A stretch of DNA of 64,000 nucleotides from Doryteuthis pealeii. Its lineage: Eukaryota > Mollusca > Cephalopoda > Myopsida > Loliginidae. The notes beneath the pieces were generated by a model. That model made no database searches. It saw only the letters and a program-made list of their open reading frames with translations, and was not told the origin of the DNA. Positions 31,660 through 42,533 of the stretch are shown one piece after another. The stretch lies in contig CM042150.1 in NCBI GenBank assembly GCA_023376005.1, positions 70,228,461 through 70,292,460 on the forward strand, given 5' to 3'. The translations under genes and the position numbers were made by a program. How positions within the stretch are numbered: position 1 is the stretch's first letter; each line of letters begins with the position of its first letter.

Positions 31660-32285
31660 TTTTTGTTACAGCGATTTATAACGATTTACAGCAGAAATGT
31701 ATTTTTTTGCGAATAATTTTCGCAGTCTAAGCCATTCTGCTAGGAATTTATCACCTATTCTTGGTCCAATCTTTAAAATATTTATATTGTTGAAAAGAAT
31801 ATAATATAATATTTCTGAATATGCAATTTTTATGCGTTTTTATTAATTGAATTATTTTTTACAGCGAGTTAAAAAAAAAAATTGGCTTCAGAGAGCTGAT
31901 TTGTATGATTTTTTTTCATTCCAAATTTTGAGAAAATAAAACAAATTCTTTTTTCTCGCCTATTTACGGTTCAGTCTTCTTTAAGATATCAATATGGTTC
32001 GAAAGAGAATGAAATAATCTCTCTAAATATGTAATTTGATTGCGTTTTTATCAATGGAATTATTTTTTACAGCGAGTTAAAAAATATATATTTTTTGCTT
32101 CAGTCAGCCTTAGTCGTAGTATTATTTTTTTCATGCTTAAATTTTAACATAAAATCAAATCTTATTTATCGCATATTTCTGTTTCTATCTTTAAAATATT
32201 TATTTGATTAGAAAAAAGATCTTTCTGAATATGTAATTAGTATATCTTTTCATACATTGAATTATTTTTAAAGCGAATTAAATAA
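31660..32285. repeat. diverged tandem repeat, unit about 200 bp
   Basis: ACAGCGA(G/T)TTA-type blocks recur at 31,668, 31,861, 32,069 and 32,270, spacings of 193, 208 and about 201 bases. Between them TTTAAAATATTTAT, GATTAGAAAAA-like, TTCTGAATATG and TTATTAATTGAATTATTTTT recur in the same order. Divergence is high, so the array is old. Confidence 0.75.
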
Positions 32286-32536
32286 CAAATCAAACGAAAA
32301 CATTTAACGAAAACTCAACGTTTTTTTATAAATTCCCGTCGTTCGTCAATTGTAAACAAAATGTTGTTTTTTTTTATTTTTCATAATCGCGTTAATTTTA
32401 ATATTAGAAATACAAATAAAATCATGATATTAATGTAGAATAGTGCAAGACATAATACCATTAGATTACCTAATACATTTCACGGAAATACCTGAAAACT
32501 CAAATTGTTATCAAATTTATGATATAGTATACTTTA

Positions 32537-32870
32537 CGGCTAAACTTACAAATCGGTCGGAAAATTTAGGGTGACCCAGAAAAAAAAAACAGAACGCATA
32601 AATTTTGTAATAAAACTGTTAATTTTAACTTGGGGGTTTAGGGAAAGGGTTATGGTTAGGGTTGGAGTTGGGTTTAGGGTTACTTTAATGAGAAAATAAA
32701 TAATTTGTTTTCTGTTTTAGGGTTAGGGTTAGAGGTTTTCTGTTTTTAGGGTTAGGGTTAGAGGTGGGGTCTAGAGTTAGTTTAATGGGAAAATAAATAA
32801 TTTGGGTTCTGTTTTTTCTAGGTCATCTGTAATATGTTTTCATTTTTCGACCGATTTGCAAGTTTAGCCA
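32537..32870. mobile_element. MITE-like element with TTAGGG-rich interior
   Basis: GGCTAAACTTACAAATCGG at the left (32,538) faces CCGATTTGCAAGTTTAGCC at the right (ending about 32,869). The inverted arms continue through AGAAAAAA...CAGAAC against GTTCTGTTTTTTCT, about 60 bases in all. The interior holds imperfect TTAGGG tracts and a direct repeat of AGAAAATAAATAATTTG. It seems to sit inside a Helitron-like element whose 3' end is at 33,040. Confidence 0.7.
32637..32767 (+). repeat. interstitial telomere-like (TTAGGG) tracts
   Basis: GGGTTTAGGG, GGTTATGGTTAGGGTTGG, then two TTAGGGTTAGGGTTAGAGG segments. TTAGGG is the telomere repeat of molluscs and most animals, but only a few consecutive units occur here. 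Confidence 0.7.
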
Positions 32871-33040
32871 TATGATGTCATTCCCTCAAATCTGACGAAA
32901 AGAAAATTCCCTGACCTTTGATTTTTATGGATCATCCTTCGAGGACCGAACTCGGTATTCAGTAGTAATAAATCTGCAAACGATTATTAAACCATGTTTT
33001 TATCTCCCCTACCCGGGCTTAGCCGGGTAGCCGCTGCTAG
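32871..33040 (+). mobile_element. Helitron-like 3' terminus, family 3, copy 1
   Basis: CTACCCGG, a six-base loop and CCGGGTAG at 33,009-33,030 are followed by CCGCTG, CTAG (33,037-33,040) and T. The upstream ATCCTTCGAGGA, CGGTATTCAGTAGTAATAAATCTGC block matches the element at 38,445-38,871. The 5' part is not resolved because of the inserted MITE-like element. Confidence 0.65.
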
Positions 33041-33059
33041 TATATATAATTAAAAAAAA

Positions 33060-33530
33060 CAAGGAAAGGTGACCAATTTTGTCAATATTTCTCTGGTTAA
33101 AAATAAGACCCACCAAATTTTCCAAGATTATATACAAAAATGTATATCCTGGTCATCTGGTGTTGCTTGTCCGCTTAATTCTTATTTCTTTTGAATGTCG
33201 CCACCTCAGTTAAATGATAAACTATTCCGTTTTTATAAAGAAAAGGAAGTAAAAGGACATGCTACACAGAAAATATAATAAAAAAGAAAGAAAAGTGTAG
33301 GGGAAAGATAGACGGGTGAGGGCGCGGAAGGGATAACACTAATCTGTTTCAATCAAACATAATGAAAAGAAAGAAAGAAAGAAAAAGGAGTGAGAGAGAG
33401 AGAGAGTTAAATCAAGATTAGTATACTTTTTACATTTTCAACTATTTAGCAATAGCTCTTAGGTAAACATATCAAACGTTGTAGTAATTAAATCATCATA
33501 CTGTTGTATATCCACAGGTCCTGCTATTTA
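33060..33530 (+). mobile_element. Helitron-like element, family 2
   Basis: It begins shortly after the family 3 terminus and follows the family order: GGTTAAAAATAAGACC, AAAATGTATATCCTGGTCATCTGG, TCTTTTGAATGTCGCCACCTCAG, AAACTATTCCG, purine run, GATAACACTAATCTG and TTGTATATCCACAGGTCCTGC. It ends CTAT in place of CTAG, so the last bases are mutated. Confidence 0.6.
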
Positions 33531-33589
33531 TGAATGATTAGATAGCATTATCCACTGTAAGCAATTTATCGTCAATACAATATATTTTT

Positions 33590-34030
33590 TAATTCGTTAC
33601 CTTTGTTTTTAAGTTGACGGCACAAAAAGAAAAGCTCGCCCTCGAAAGTTGCAATAAAACAAATGAGAAAACAGAGCAAAAGGAAAAGGTGAAAATGAAA
33701 GAAAATAAAAAGTAAATGAACACAAAATAATGAGAAAAAATGATAGAAAGAATAGGAAAAAAGAAAAAAAGCAACAAAAAAAAGAAAAAAATAATCAAAA
33801 AATGAGCAAAGAAAAAAGGAAAAGAAAAAGAAAGTAGAGAAAGGAAACGATCATGTTCCTCGTCTATATTGACGAAGTTAAATATTAATGTATTTAGGTT
33901 CGGTTTCTTTATTTAATGGCATGTCAACCTTCTTGGATTATTTTATACCAAAAACATTCATCTAAAAGAACAGTATTGGTACAAATTAACTTATATCTGG
34001 AGATGTAGAGTTCATACATTTCTCAAGGAT
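33590..34030. other. purine-rich DNA and a repeat fragment
   Basis: Positions 33,640-33,840 are A-rich with GAAAA motifs and give a Phe-rich artefactual frame. Positions 33,890-33,980 carry a diverged fragment of the GGCATGTCAAC repeat (TGGCATGTCAACCTT, ATTTTATACCAAAAAC). Confidence 0.5.
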
Positions 34031-34039
34031 ACCGAAAGT

Positions 34040-34118
34040 AAATGTAATTGCACGACTGGAGTTCGAACTCACGTACTATGATCTCGGAACCCAGCAAGTT
34101 AACCTCAGAGACACTCAC
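34040..34118 (-). mobile_element. tRNA-like SINE head, diverged
   Basis: The reverse complement holds GTGAGTGTCTCTGAGGTTAAC (A-box-like, class II tRNA style) and GAGTTCGAACTCC (a good B-box) about 50 bases later. No flanking acceptor stem was verified. Confidence 0.4.
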
Positions 34119-34494
34119 AAATATATATTTAATTTGTATTTAAATAACGACAGGCATAACATTTAATTCCGCTTAGATAATCTTTTTAACATTACCCAGA
34201 GTAATCAAAAAATGAAATTTAATGTTTGTAATATTGATGAAGAAGAGAATAAATGATGGAAACCACAATAATATAATATATTTATTTGCTCATAACGCTT
34301 TCATTAAACGCAAATTCCTAATTTATACAAACTGTACTTGAAATTAAAATTAGTATAGTTCCAGAATGTTCCTACAACTGACACAAAGTACTTCTTTATT
34401 TTAAACATTAATTCAATAACTATTACGTAATAACTAACACAGTTGCAGTGATTTACGACGGGTTGATTTGCATATAAAACTGTACTTAAATGAA

Positions 34495-34660
34495 TAGATA
34501 GATAGACTGATAGATAGATAGATAGACAAAGAAAATTATCTCTTCATATGAAATAACACGAAGTGAATGAGAATGGAATAGAAAGTTATACTGAGAGAGA
34601 GGGAGAGGGAGAGAGAGAAAGAGAGGATAAAATAATAGATAGATAGATAGATAGATAGAT

Positions 34661-34692
<32 letters not shown>

Positions 34693-34725
34693 TATCTCCA
34701 TCTATCTATCTATCTATCTATCTAT
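34495..34725. repeat. (GATA)n and (GA)n microsatellite cluster
   Basis: GATA runs at 34,495-34,525 and 34,640-34,663, a GA run at 34,664-34,692, and a CTAT run at 34,700-34,725. The opposed GATA and CTAT runs could fold back. Confidence 0.95.
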
Positions 34726-35494
34726 CAATCACTTTTATCCTATCTCTCATTATAACTAATTCTATTCTTTTTCTCCCTCATCTGTCACATCGTGGTATTT
34801 CCCTCTTTTCAAATTCTCTTTCTTTTCAACTTATTTTGTCTTTTCTTTCTTCTTTCCGTGTTTTCTTTCTTTCTATTTACTCGTGACGTTACCATAACAC
34901 AGGAATTTTACATTACTCCATAGTGAAACCAGGTGCGTGACCGATATGTGAATGGATGTGAATGTATGTTTGTCTACATTTTATCTTGGCACGATTCTTA
35001 CTAAGAATATTGGCGCTGTACAATCTTAACCCTTTACCCACATAACCACAGAAAATGTAATAACCAGTTTTTTTTTAATTATTGAATTACACTTACTTTA
35101 TAATACTTTGGACTATAAAAAAAGTGGATTTAATGACGCATTTAACGATATATAGGACGCACCTTAAAGTTGCATCAGCGTGATGTAATGATTATGAAGC
35201 AAGCTCTCCCCGCAGATCAACTCCTGCCCCAGATCAAATCTCGCCCCAGGCATATGTGCCAAAGCTAAAGAAGTGGTTTCGGGTTTTTGGTTTTAGTTTT
35301 TGCTTATTTTTTTAACTTTATTCATTTTATATTTATCTTATTTATTTATTTTCCCAAATTCTTTTTCTCTGTCCTATGCATGTACCAAAAACCTTTGTAT
35401 AACCTTTCTGTAAGCTTTGACTAGGCTGTACCCATGCGACTTATATGCCATTAAATTATGTAAATATTTTTCTAGGGGTGAAGAGGGGGGACAT

Positions 35495-35496
<2 letters not shown>

Positions 35497-35571
<75 letters not shown>

Positions 35572-35600
35572 GACACACACACACACACATTCATATATAT
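35497..35600. repeat. (CA)n-(TA)n-(CA)n microsatellite
   Basis: CA units, TA units with one interruption, then GTACAGACACACAC. Confidence 0.95.
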
Positions 35601-35919
35601 AATGAAAAATACAATAGAAAAGTATGAATTTCTTAAATATTTTACACAAATGTAAACCTTGCAAAAAAATAAAAACATCATGCAATTCTTGTATCGGTAA
35701 TTCTGATAGACGTAGAAGCACTTGGTACGATTTAAAGAAAAAATAGTGTAAATAGAAGACGGAACAAATAGAGTAACAGTTCAACTACATTATGGTCTGA
35801 CAGGCTAAACAGGCAAAATTGATCGGGGTGGGGGAGGGGCGGTACAGTTTATCATGACATAGTTCACCAAATAGTTTAATTTAACTTTTTCTTAAGAAAA
35901 TGAATAGAAAAGATTTTCA

Positions 35920-36037
35920 AATAGTAAATATTTTCGTTAGTATTAATTTATAATTATTACATTTATTAATATTTACTTATGTAAATATTTATAAATGTAA
36001 TAATTATAAATTAATACTAACGAACATATTTACTATT
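35920..36037. repeat. palindrome with 57-bp arms and a 4-base loop
   Basis: The left arm 35,920-35,976 and the right arm 35,981-36,037 differ at two positions around TTAT. The content is very AT-rich (for example TTAGTATTAATTTATAATTA). It is an almost perfect cruciform-forming sequence. Confidence 0.9.
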
Positions 36038-36739
36038 AATCATAAATTAATAATTACTAAACATAAGATTGAAATAATATTCAATTTGTTGGAATTTCTA
36101 CGATAATGCATTTTCGTTATAACTTATTGTGTGTGTTTGTGTTTGTGTTTGTGTTTGTGTGTGTGTGTGTGAATGCGTGTGTGCACCTTTTTATCATAAT
36201 GATAATAGGATCAAAAACGATTTTGCATTGAAAATTTTTTTTAGGCAACAAAAATAAGATGAAAGAAAAACTAGTTAAAAATTGATAATTAATTACATTA
36301 CGATCAAACTGATTTGAGATTTTTTTTATATGTTAGAACTTTAATATAATACGATAAAGAATGGGTCAGAATATGCTTAGGGTAATCCTCGCTGTAGAGA
36401 AAGCTGGCTGCTTGCCTAGAGAATCAGTATTGCAAGCTATTATCTTTAATCCAGATTCGACCTACTCCCTCTGGTAAAGAAGGAAAATACGATGTAGGTC
36501 GATAATTTTAAACTTTTACTTAAGAAAATAACTCTTTTTTATGGTGGGTGGATTTCTTATGAAGCTGATGAAAGATAAAATGCAATAAAGTATTTTTTGA
36601 AGAATGAAAAAGATAAACATTTACTTACCTCGTTCAGTGAGTCTGCTTGGTGTTGATTTAACTATAATAATTTCCCCGATAATTTGTAAAATGACAATAT
36701 ATATATTGGTAAACTGGACATGGCAGAATTCTATATGTT

Positions 36740-36850
<111 letters not shown>

Positions 36851-37456
36851 TTTTCTTTTAAGTTTTCTTTTCCCTCTTTTTTCCCAGCTCTGTTGCCTCT
36901 TTCGGCTTTCGTAAAAAACTGAGCGATAATTTTGTTGTCTCTTAAAGACAACACTCTCCTTTTGTTTGGTCTCTCTCCTTCTTCCGCCGTTCAATTTTGT
37001 CTTCCCCTCCTCCTTTCTCTACTCACTCACTCACCCACTCACTCTCTCACCCACTTACTCTTTCCTTTTTTATCCACTCTATGTCATTTTGTTTGGGTTT
37101 TTTTATGTTTTTTGTTCTTTCATCCTAACTCTTTTATTCACCTCCTTTGTCTCTTAAATATTTTTTTTAATGTTTCGTCGTCTTCCTTTTCTTAAAAAAA
37201 TCCTACTTTTTCCGATTCATTCTCGCTTTCTTTTTTCAATCTATCTATCTATCTGTATGTATGTCTGTCTGTCTGTCATTTATGTTTTGTTTTATTCTAT
37301 TTTGCCAATTTATTTTATCTATTCATTTATTTTGATTCGTCATACAAGTCAAGATTTAACCATTGAAAGATAAAGATGGGGAAGTAACTTTACCTTTTTA
37401 AGTAATTTTTATCAGGCAATCAACCTACAATAACCACAAAATTGTCATACACATAC

Positions 37457-37570
<114 letters not shown>

Positions 37571-37664
37571 TCGTCATATACTGTAATAAGATTTTATTAC
37601 TTCAAGCTCCGTTGGCTATAAATGTCATTGTGTGCTACTTATCGATATACTTGAGTACCCGTAG

Positions 37665-37696
37665 ATAGATAGATAGATAGATATGAATGGACTGGT

Positions 37697-37731
<35 letters not shown>

Positions 37732-37778
37732 TGAATGGACTGGTATAGATAGATAGATATAGATATGAATGGACTGGT

Positions 37779-37816
<38 letters not shown>
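37665..37816. repeat. (GATA)n minisatellite with a 21-base insert repeated three times
   Basis: GATA runs alternate with TATGAATGGACTGGTATA, which occurs at about 37,681, 37,730 and 37,764. The higher-order unit is a GATA run plus that linker. Confidence 0.9.
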
Positions 37817-37817
<1 letters not shown>

Positions 37818-38444
37818 TTAAACTTTACATAGATTAAAGTTAATATCTTATAACTTCACACTTTAAATTTTTTTATAATGGACACATACTATACAGTATT
37901 TTTATGCATATATTTTTGTTTTTTGTTTTTTTGTTCTTTTTTTTTTCTTTTTTTTTTTCATCGTACTTTTTCTTTCTCAAGCAAAATTCTAACTTCTTTC
38001 CCAGGATCTTTAAGATGTAAAGAAGAAAAAAACATAAAAATGCGTATCATAAACGCTCGTGTGAATAAAACAAATATATATATATATGTACTACATAAGT
38101 ATATGTAAAATACTTATACATTATTTCTTTCACTATTTCTCAGCAGACTAAGTGTTTTCTTTCACATTTCTGGCTGGTCATACTAACTGAAGAAAATTAT
38201 TTAATTAACGTCTGTTTTCTTTCTTTCCTGTAATTAATTAGCAGATACAATATTTAATTAATTAAAAAGAACCAAATTGAAAAGGGGAAAACACCACATA
38301 ATACTAATTCTTTTATCAAATAATTTTTAATTTTTTTCTTAATAATATCAAGTGACATTATCATTTTTTTTTATTCTCAAACTCTTATAGACAATTGAAC
38401 GCTGAGTGTTAGAGACGGTAGATAATTACCGTCGAGCTTTCTCA

Positions 38445-38871
38445 TCTATCTATATATAAAAGGCAGTTGGTGTGTATGTATGTATGTATGTATGTATGTC
38501 CGGAGGGAACTATGAAAATTAAACAATTAACGGCAAAGTAAATATCTATATATACATTAAGTATCACTGGTTCTTACTTTTGTGCAAAAATGATGAAGAT
38601 TTGATTTATATTCGTGAAGATAATTAAAAAATAAAATTTAAATATCAGCATGAGTTTTTTTGTTTTGTTTTTTGTTGTTTTTTGCATTTAATGTTTTAAA
38701 TAGGGGACATTAATTTTTCTTTTCAGAGTGTCTGTGCCCCTTTTCTTTCTGACCAGGTTGGATTTTAATGGGGCATCCTGCGAGGATTTAACCTGTGATT
38801 CAATAATAATGGATCTGCGAGACTATCGTTTTGTCCCCTCTACCTAAACGACGCCGGGGAGTTGCTTTTAG
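38445..38871 (+). mobile_element. non-autonomous Helitron-like element, family 3, copy 2
   Basis: The 5' end TCTATCTATATATAAAAGGC follows an A. The 3' end has a CCCC/GGGG-containing hairpin region, then GTTGCTTTTAG followed by T. The last block before the hairpin (GGGGCATCCTGCGAGGATT, CAATAATAATGGATCTGCGA) matches 32,930-33,000. TC start, hairpin, CTRR-like end and A/T insertion site fit a Helitron. The final CTAG reads TTAG, so the terminus has one change. A (TATG)n run lies near the 5' end. There is no coding. Confidence 0.7.
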
Positions 38872-39131
38872 TCCAATTTAATTAAAGGATTATTAATAAT
38901 AATTTCTTTTTGAAACCTCAACGGACAGTCTTCTCTTGTAAAACTGGCGCTACATAACATCCTTCGAAATCTGTGTACATAGCAATGATACGTGTTTGAC
39001 ATATAGGATTTTTCTCTTTGAGCACTTGTAAAAGTGAGGCTTGGCGATCTAGTCTATACCACCGTTAGGTACGAATTTTTGCATTATTGCAAAAATTGTA
39101 TCAGACTAAGCTAACTTCAATAAATATTCGT

Positions 39132-39133
<2 letters not shown>
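38872..39133. other. unassigned sequence
   Basis: No gene is seen. A TTTTTGCATTATTGCAAAAATT palindrome lies at about 39,075-39,096. Confidence 0.4.

Positions 39134-39172
<39 letters not shown>
39134..39172. repeat. (TA)n microsatellite
   Basis: About 19 TA units directly before the mariner end. Mariners insert at TA. Confidence 0.97.
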
Positions 39173-39173
<1 letters not shown>

Positions 39174-39175
<2 letters not shown>

Positions 39176-40367
39176 GACAGGTTCATAAGGAAAAAGAAGT
39201 GCTAGGTAACTACAAAATTTAATGGATTGTAAAGAAATTCAACAGGCACGGAAATTACACTACTGTCAACAAGTTTCACTCAAAATAACCGCCATTAGCG
39301 TCGATCACAGCCTGCATTCTGTTCCGGAACCTGAAGCAAACTAATGTTACAGTTTCTCTGGGCTGGGTCTCAAAAACTGCCTTAATTCTATCGATTAACT
39401 GGGCTTTTGTAGTACTGGCATGGCGATTAGTGTCTTTCCTAACAGCGCGAGTTCGGAAGCCAAACATTGGCACTGGTGTAGTAGTAAAAATTCGCCGATA
39501 ACCATTTTTTACTGTTTCCAGAGGTGTGGTAGGGGGGGGCGAATCCTGCTGCCATATATATGGCCTATCATTGGCTACGTTGTTATCCAGGGCTTGACTA
39601 CAGTGTTTAACAACTCTACGTAGGCATCTGAATTCAACCTGATACCCTCTCTGAAAAATGCGGAGGCATCACATCACCTTCAGAGGACACACATCCGAAA
39701 ACCATCACAGTTTGGGGAAATTTAGTCTGCATGACACGAGGAGTGTCCTTTGGACTGTATGCAAGCCATCTGTTATTCTGCATGTTGTGCTTTTGATTTT
39801 GGCAAAAGTTTTCTCATCCGAAAAGAACCAGATTGTTTGTGGTTCAGCAGGATATTTCACGTTGCTAATAAGTTTCTTCGCCTTTGTCAGACGCTTTTCA
39901 CGGGCTTTTTCTGGGAGCAGATGACCTCTTCTACGCTTGTAGTAGCGAAGGTCTTCATTGAGTGCAAGCTTCATGGTAGAGGCTCAAACATTCAATTCAC
40001 GTAACAAAGCCCGAATTCCAATGCCAGCGTCCTTGAACACTTTTTTCTGCAGATTTTAGATGAATTCTGCTATACGAACGCAACCAGATTGTCTGTTATG
40101 TTGCTTTCTTCTAGTCACAGCCTCGTAGTCTCCGTTGCAATTCTCCAGTTCATGCCTGATTGATTTTACAGTGTTCAGGCCGCAGATCATCATGATACAA
40201 GTTATTCTCTTCCATGATTCCGGTGAGTTCAAGTCATCCATTCTCTCTGTGATCACGTATATGAATGAAGAAGGGTCCAAGCTTTTAAACGATGCGTAGT
40301 GCGCGTCAATGCCTCCAACCCACGGAGAAAAATAATCAAATATAAGTATGTCAAATTTATCCCGAAC

Positions 40368-40375
<8 letters not shown>
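39174..40375 (-). mobile_element. Tc1/mariner element, inactive
   Basis: About 1.2 kb between two (TA)n arrays. The right end reads, on the minus strand, GGGTGTTCGGGATAAATTTG. The left end GACAGGTTCATAAGG is only loosely similar, so the inverted repeats have diverged or the left end is damaged. It carries the transposase pseudogene 39,276-40,290. Insertion into TA repeats is what the TA target preference of this superfamily predicts. Confidence 0.7.
39276..40290 (-). pseudogene. Tc1/mariner transposase
   Basis: Minus-strand frames in order: a helix-turn-helix-like N-terminus (40,280-40,056, with SWKRITCIM, SIRHELENCNGDYEAV and TRRKQHNRQSG); LRYYKRRRGHLL and KKLISNVKYPAEPQTIWFFSDEKTF (39,974-39,800), holding the first catalytic Asp in FSDEK; GCVSSEGDVMPPHFF and WI near 39,600-39,690; then RKDTNRHAST, AQLIDRIKAVF and RFRNRMQAVIDANGGYFE to a stop at 39,276. 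The second and third catalytic regions fall in a damaged stretch (39,470-39,600) with a G-run and frameshifts. It cuts and pastes DNA when intact; this copy cannot. Confidence 0.85.

Positions 40376-40422
<47 letters not shown>
40373..40422. repeat. (TA)n microsatellite
   Basis: About 25 TA units at the right end of the mariner. Confidence 0.97.
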
Positions 40423-40425
<3 letters not shown>

Positions 40426-40499
40426 TTAAAATTATTATTATTGTTGGAGAATTGATTATAGAGGGCTCAATTACTTATGTAAGAGCTTTATTTATTTAT

Positions 40500-40653
40500 T
40501 TATTTATAATTAATAATACAATTTAAAAGTCGGTCCTACCATTGGTTTCTGAATAACACTTTTTCGGTGTTATTCGTCGTCAGAGGCGAAAAAGTGTTAT
40601 TCAGAAACCAATGGTAGGACCGACTTTTAAATTGTATTATTAATTATAAATAA
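40500..40653. repeat. palindrome with 67-bp perfect arms
   Basis: The left arm 40,500-40,566 and right arm 40,587-40,653 are exact complements across a 20-base spacer. The arms include ATACAATTTAAAAGTCGGTC and CCATTGGTTTCTGAATAACA. They continue with a one-base offset into TTTA repeats. A (TA)n array lies on each side. The perfect arms imply recent origin or ongoing correction. Confidence 0.92.
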
Positions 40654-40659
40654 TAAATA

Positions 40660-40662
<3 letters not shown>

Positions 40663-40706
<44 letters not shown>
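40663..40706. repeat. (TA)n microsatellite
   Basis: About 22 TA units next to the palindrome. Confidence 0.97.
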
Positions 40707-40715
<9 letters not shown>

Positions 40716-41153
40716 TAAAAATCTTTATATTTTATCCAAAAAAGTCTTAATCTTATTCTGTGTATCTGAATAATAATTGTTTTTAAATAACTACTTATCA
40801 AGGGGTCTTGAGGGGTGAGGTTCATAATACAATAATTCCACAACCAACGCGTACACGTAACTGTATATGCACACACGCACGAAACACATACCCACATGCA
40901 CAATGGAGAATTATTAATGAAACAAATCTACACGAGAAGACTAATGCGAAACACGCACCCAAATCTATAGCCCAGCAACCCCCCCCCCCACACACACACA
41001 CACATACAAACACATAAGCCATTGCACACTAGTTGTTAACTAATAAGATTCACACTAGATATTGATGAATTTAACTATTTTACTTTTTTATCTAACCCAC
41101 ACATATACACACACATACACACTTATGGACAAGGTAAATATGAAAGATTTTAA

Positions 41154-41157
<4 letters not shown>

Positions 41158-41208
<51 letters not shown>

Positions 41209-41293
41209 AATAACAAATAAATTGAATTAGATATAAATAAGTAAATAATAATAATAATAATAATAAGAAGAAGAAGAAGAAGAAGAAGAAGAA
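41158..41293. repeat. (TA)n, (ATA)n and (GAA)n microsatellites
   Basis: TA units at 41,158-41,203, AATAAT units at 41,246-41,266 and AAGAAG units at 41,267-41,293. Confidence 0.95.
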
Positions 41294-41339
41294 ATGATTA
41301 AATTGATTTATATTACATCCAACACTTTGATGCTAAAAA

Positions 41340-41430
41340 CAATCTCCTTGGTCTAGCGCTATTGAAAAGGGGATAGACTCCCTCGCTGACTGGCTGATAC
41401 CAACTTTAGGCCGCCCCGACGACTTTTTTT
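41340..41430 (+). mobile_element. SINE 3' tail fragment
   Basis: It repeats the tail of the SINE at 530-790, with CTAGCGCTA, TTGAAAAGGGGATAGACTCCC and CCCCGACGACTTT. The tRNA-like head is absent. Confidence 0.7.
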
Positions 41431-41715
41431 TACATCCAACACGAAATATTATACATCATCATGGCCACCAAACACAAATACGCTCTTTCATACGCACATG
41501 GATACGGTTATTCATATGCACCCCCGCGCGTGGATACAGTCATAACGTCACAGTCTGCACGCATTTTCATGCACACGCGCATGACAACATACGCACACGT
41601 ACAAAAAAAACGCATTCACGTAAACATCAACACGAGAATACAGTTATAAAAAATACCATCATTTTCAAAAAAAAATTTCGTTTAGCTAGAAATGTCATAA
41701 CAAGACGACTTTAGT
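41431..41715. other. CA-rich unassigned sequence
   Basis: A run of degenerate CACACG/CATACG motifs (41,461-41,640) gives an artefactual His/Tyr/Thr frame. No gene is seen. Confidence 0.5.
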
Positions 41716-41721
41716 TCCAGT

Positions 41722-41767
41722 GATCTTCTGAAAAAGAGATTTTATCTCGAAAATTCAAGAATAAAGT
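41722..41767 (+). ncRNA. hammerhead-like motif, copy 7, plus strand, G8 changed
   Basis: The plus strand reads CTGAAAA where CTGANGA is expected, then stem II GAGAT/ATCTC, GAA, minimal helix III AATT, C17, and stem I ATCTT with AAGAAT-like. The layout equals copies 3-5, but the essential G8 is A, which should abolish cleavage. A (TA)n array lies about 90 bases downstream. Confidence 0.55.
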
Positions 41768-41850
41768 ACAGGTTTACACACAAAACCATTATTACCTTAT
41801 TATTTTTCTTTACACCTGCATTGTGATAGCCTTCAAAATCAACCTCCAAA

Positions 41851-41854
<4 letters not shown>

Positions 41855-41893
<39 letters not shown>
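41855..41893. repeat. (TA)n microsatellite
   Basis: About 19 TA units on the 3' side of the plus-strand hammerhead-like motif. Confidence 0.97.
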
Positions 41894-41895
<2 letters not shown>

Positions 41896-41999
41896 CTACA
41901 CTAACCTTTAACCGGTTGATGCAAAAGGTGCGAATTAATTTTTGTAAGACAGAGTGTGTTTTGAGAATATATTGACGTTAAGTTCTTTATATTTTACAC

Positions 42000-42480
42000 A
42001 ACCGGCCGTGCTTTCTCGCTTTTATTTATTCATATATTTATTTACTTTATGTTGTGAAGTCAAAAGAGAGAATCTTGTATCTCATACATAATAGTTATAT
42101 ATTTCCAAAGCATCACATTTCCAACATCCGACAATTATTTGCTTATTCTAGTTCTGCTGGTGTTGAAGCTGATAAAAACGATTGTATTTGTGGTTATGCG
42201 AACCCTCCGTCCAAAGAGGGTGTAATCTCTTCTCTGACACTGAAGCGGGAAATGGTGCCGCCAATGAGGAGTAGGATGGATGATAAAACTGTGGGTTCGG
42301 AGAAAAAAAATCAATGATTTTGTCTTAAATATAGATGGGAAAATGATTGTAAAAAATAGAATAAATAAAAAGGAAATATGGAAATTTATTTAAGATATAG
42401 AAAGAAACATATGAAAATGAATGTGTGTGATAGGTATACCCTAGGTATACCCAAAAATTCGGCTGCAACGAATTTTAAAA
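42000..42480. other. unassigned sequence
   Basis: The 87-codon open frame at 42,054-42,317 has a normal-looking composition (GVEADKNDCICGYANPPSKE). I do not recognise it, and nothing nearby supports it as a gene. It may be a decayed transposon piece. A TAGGTATACCCTAGGTATACCC direct repeat lies at 42,431-42,452. Confidence 0.3.
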
Positions 42481-42533
42481 ACGAATTAAAATCAACTAAA
42501 TCGATTATTTAAGGTGACATTTTTGTCTAAGTT

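Noticed and set aside
32637..32767. A true telomere or chromosome end
   Set aside because: TTAGGG units are few, imperfect and enclosed by inverted arms with normal sequence on both sides.
35160..35260. tRNA-like block (GCGTGATGTAATGATTATGAAGC) followed by a CCCC-rich segment
   Set aside because: An A-box-like word is present, but no B-box at the right distance, so a SINE call is not supported.
40560..40620. An eighth hammerhead in the spacer of the palindrome (CTGACGA on the minus strand)
   Set aside because: Stem II and the GAA could not be placed with pairing stems on both sides. The nearby GAATAACAC/GTGTTATTC pairing explains the sequence better.
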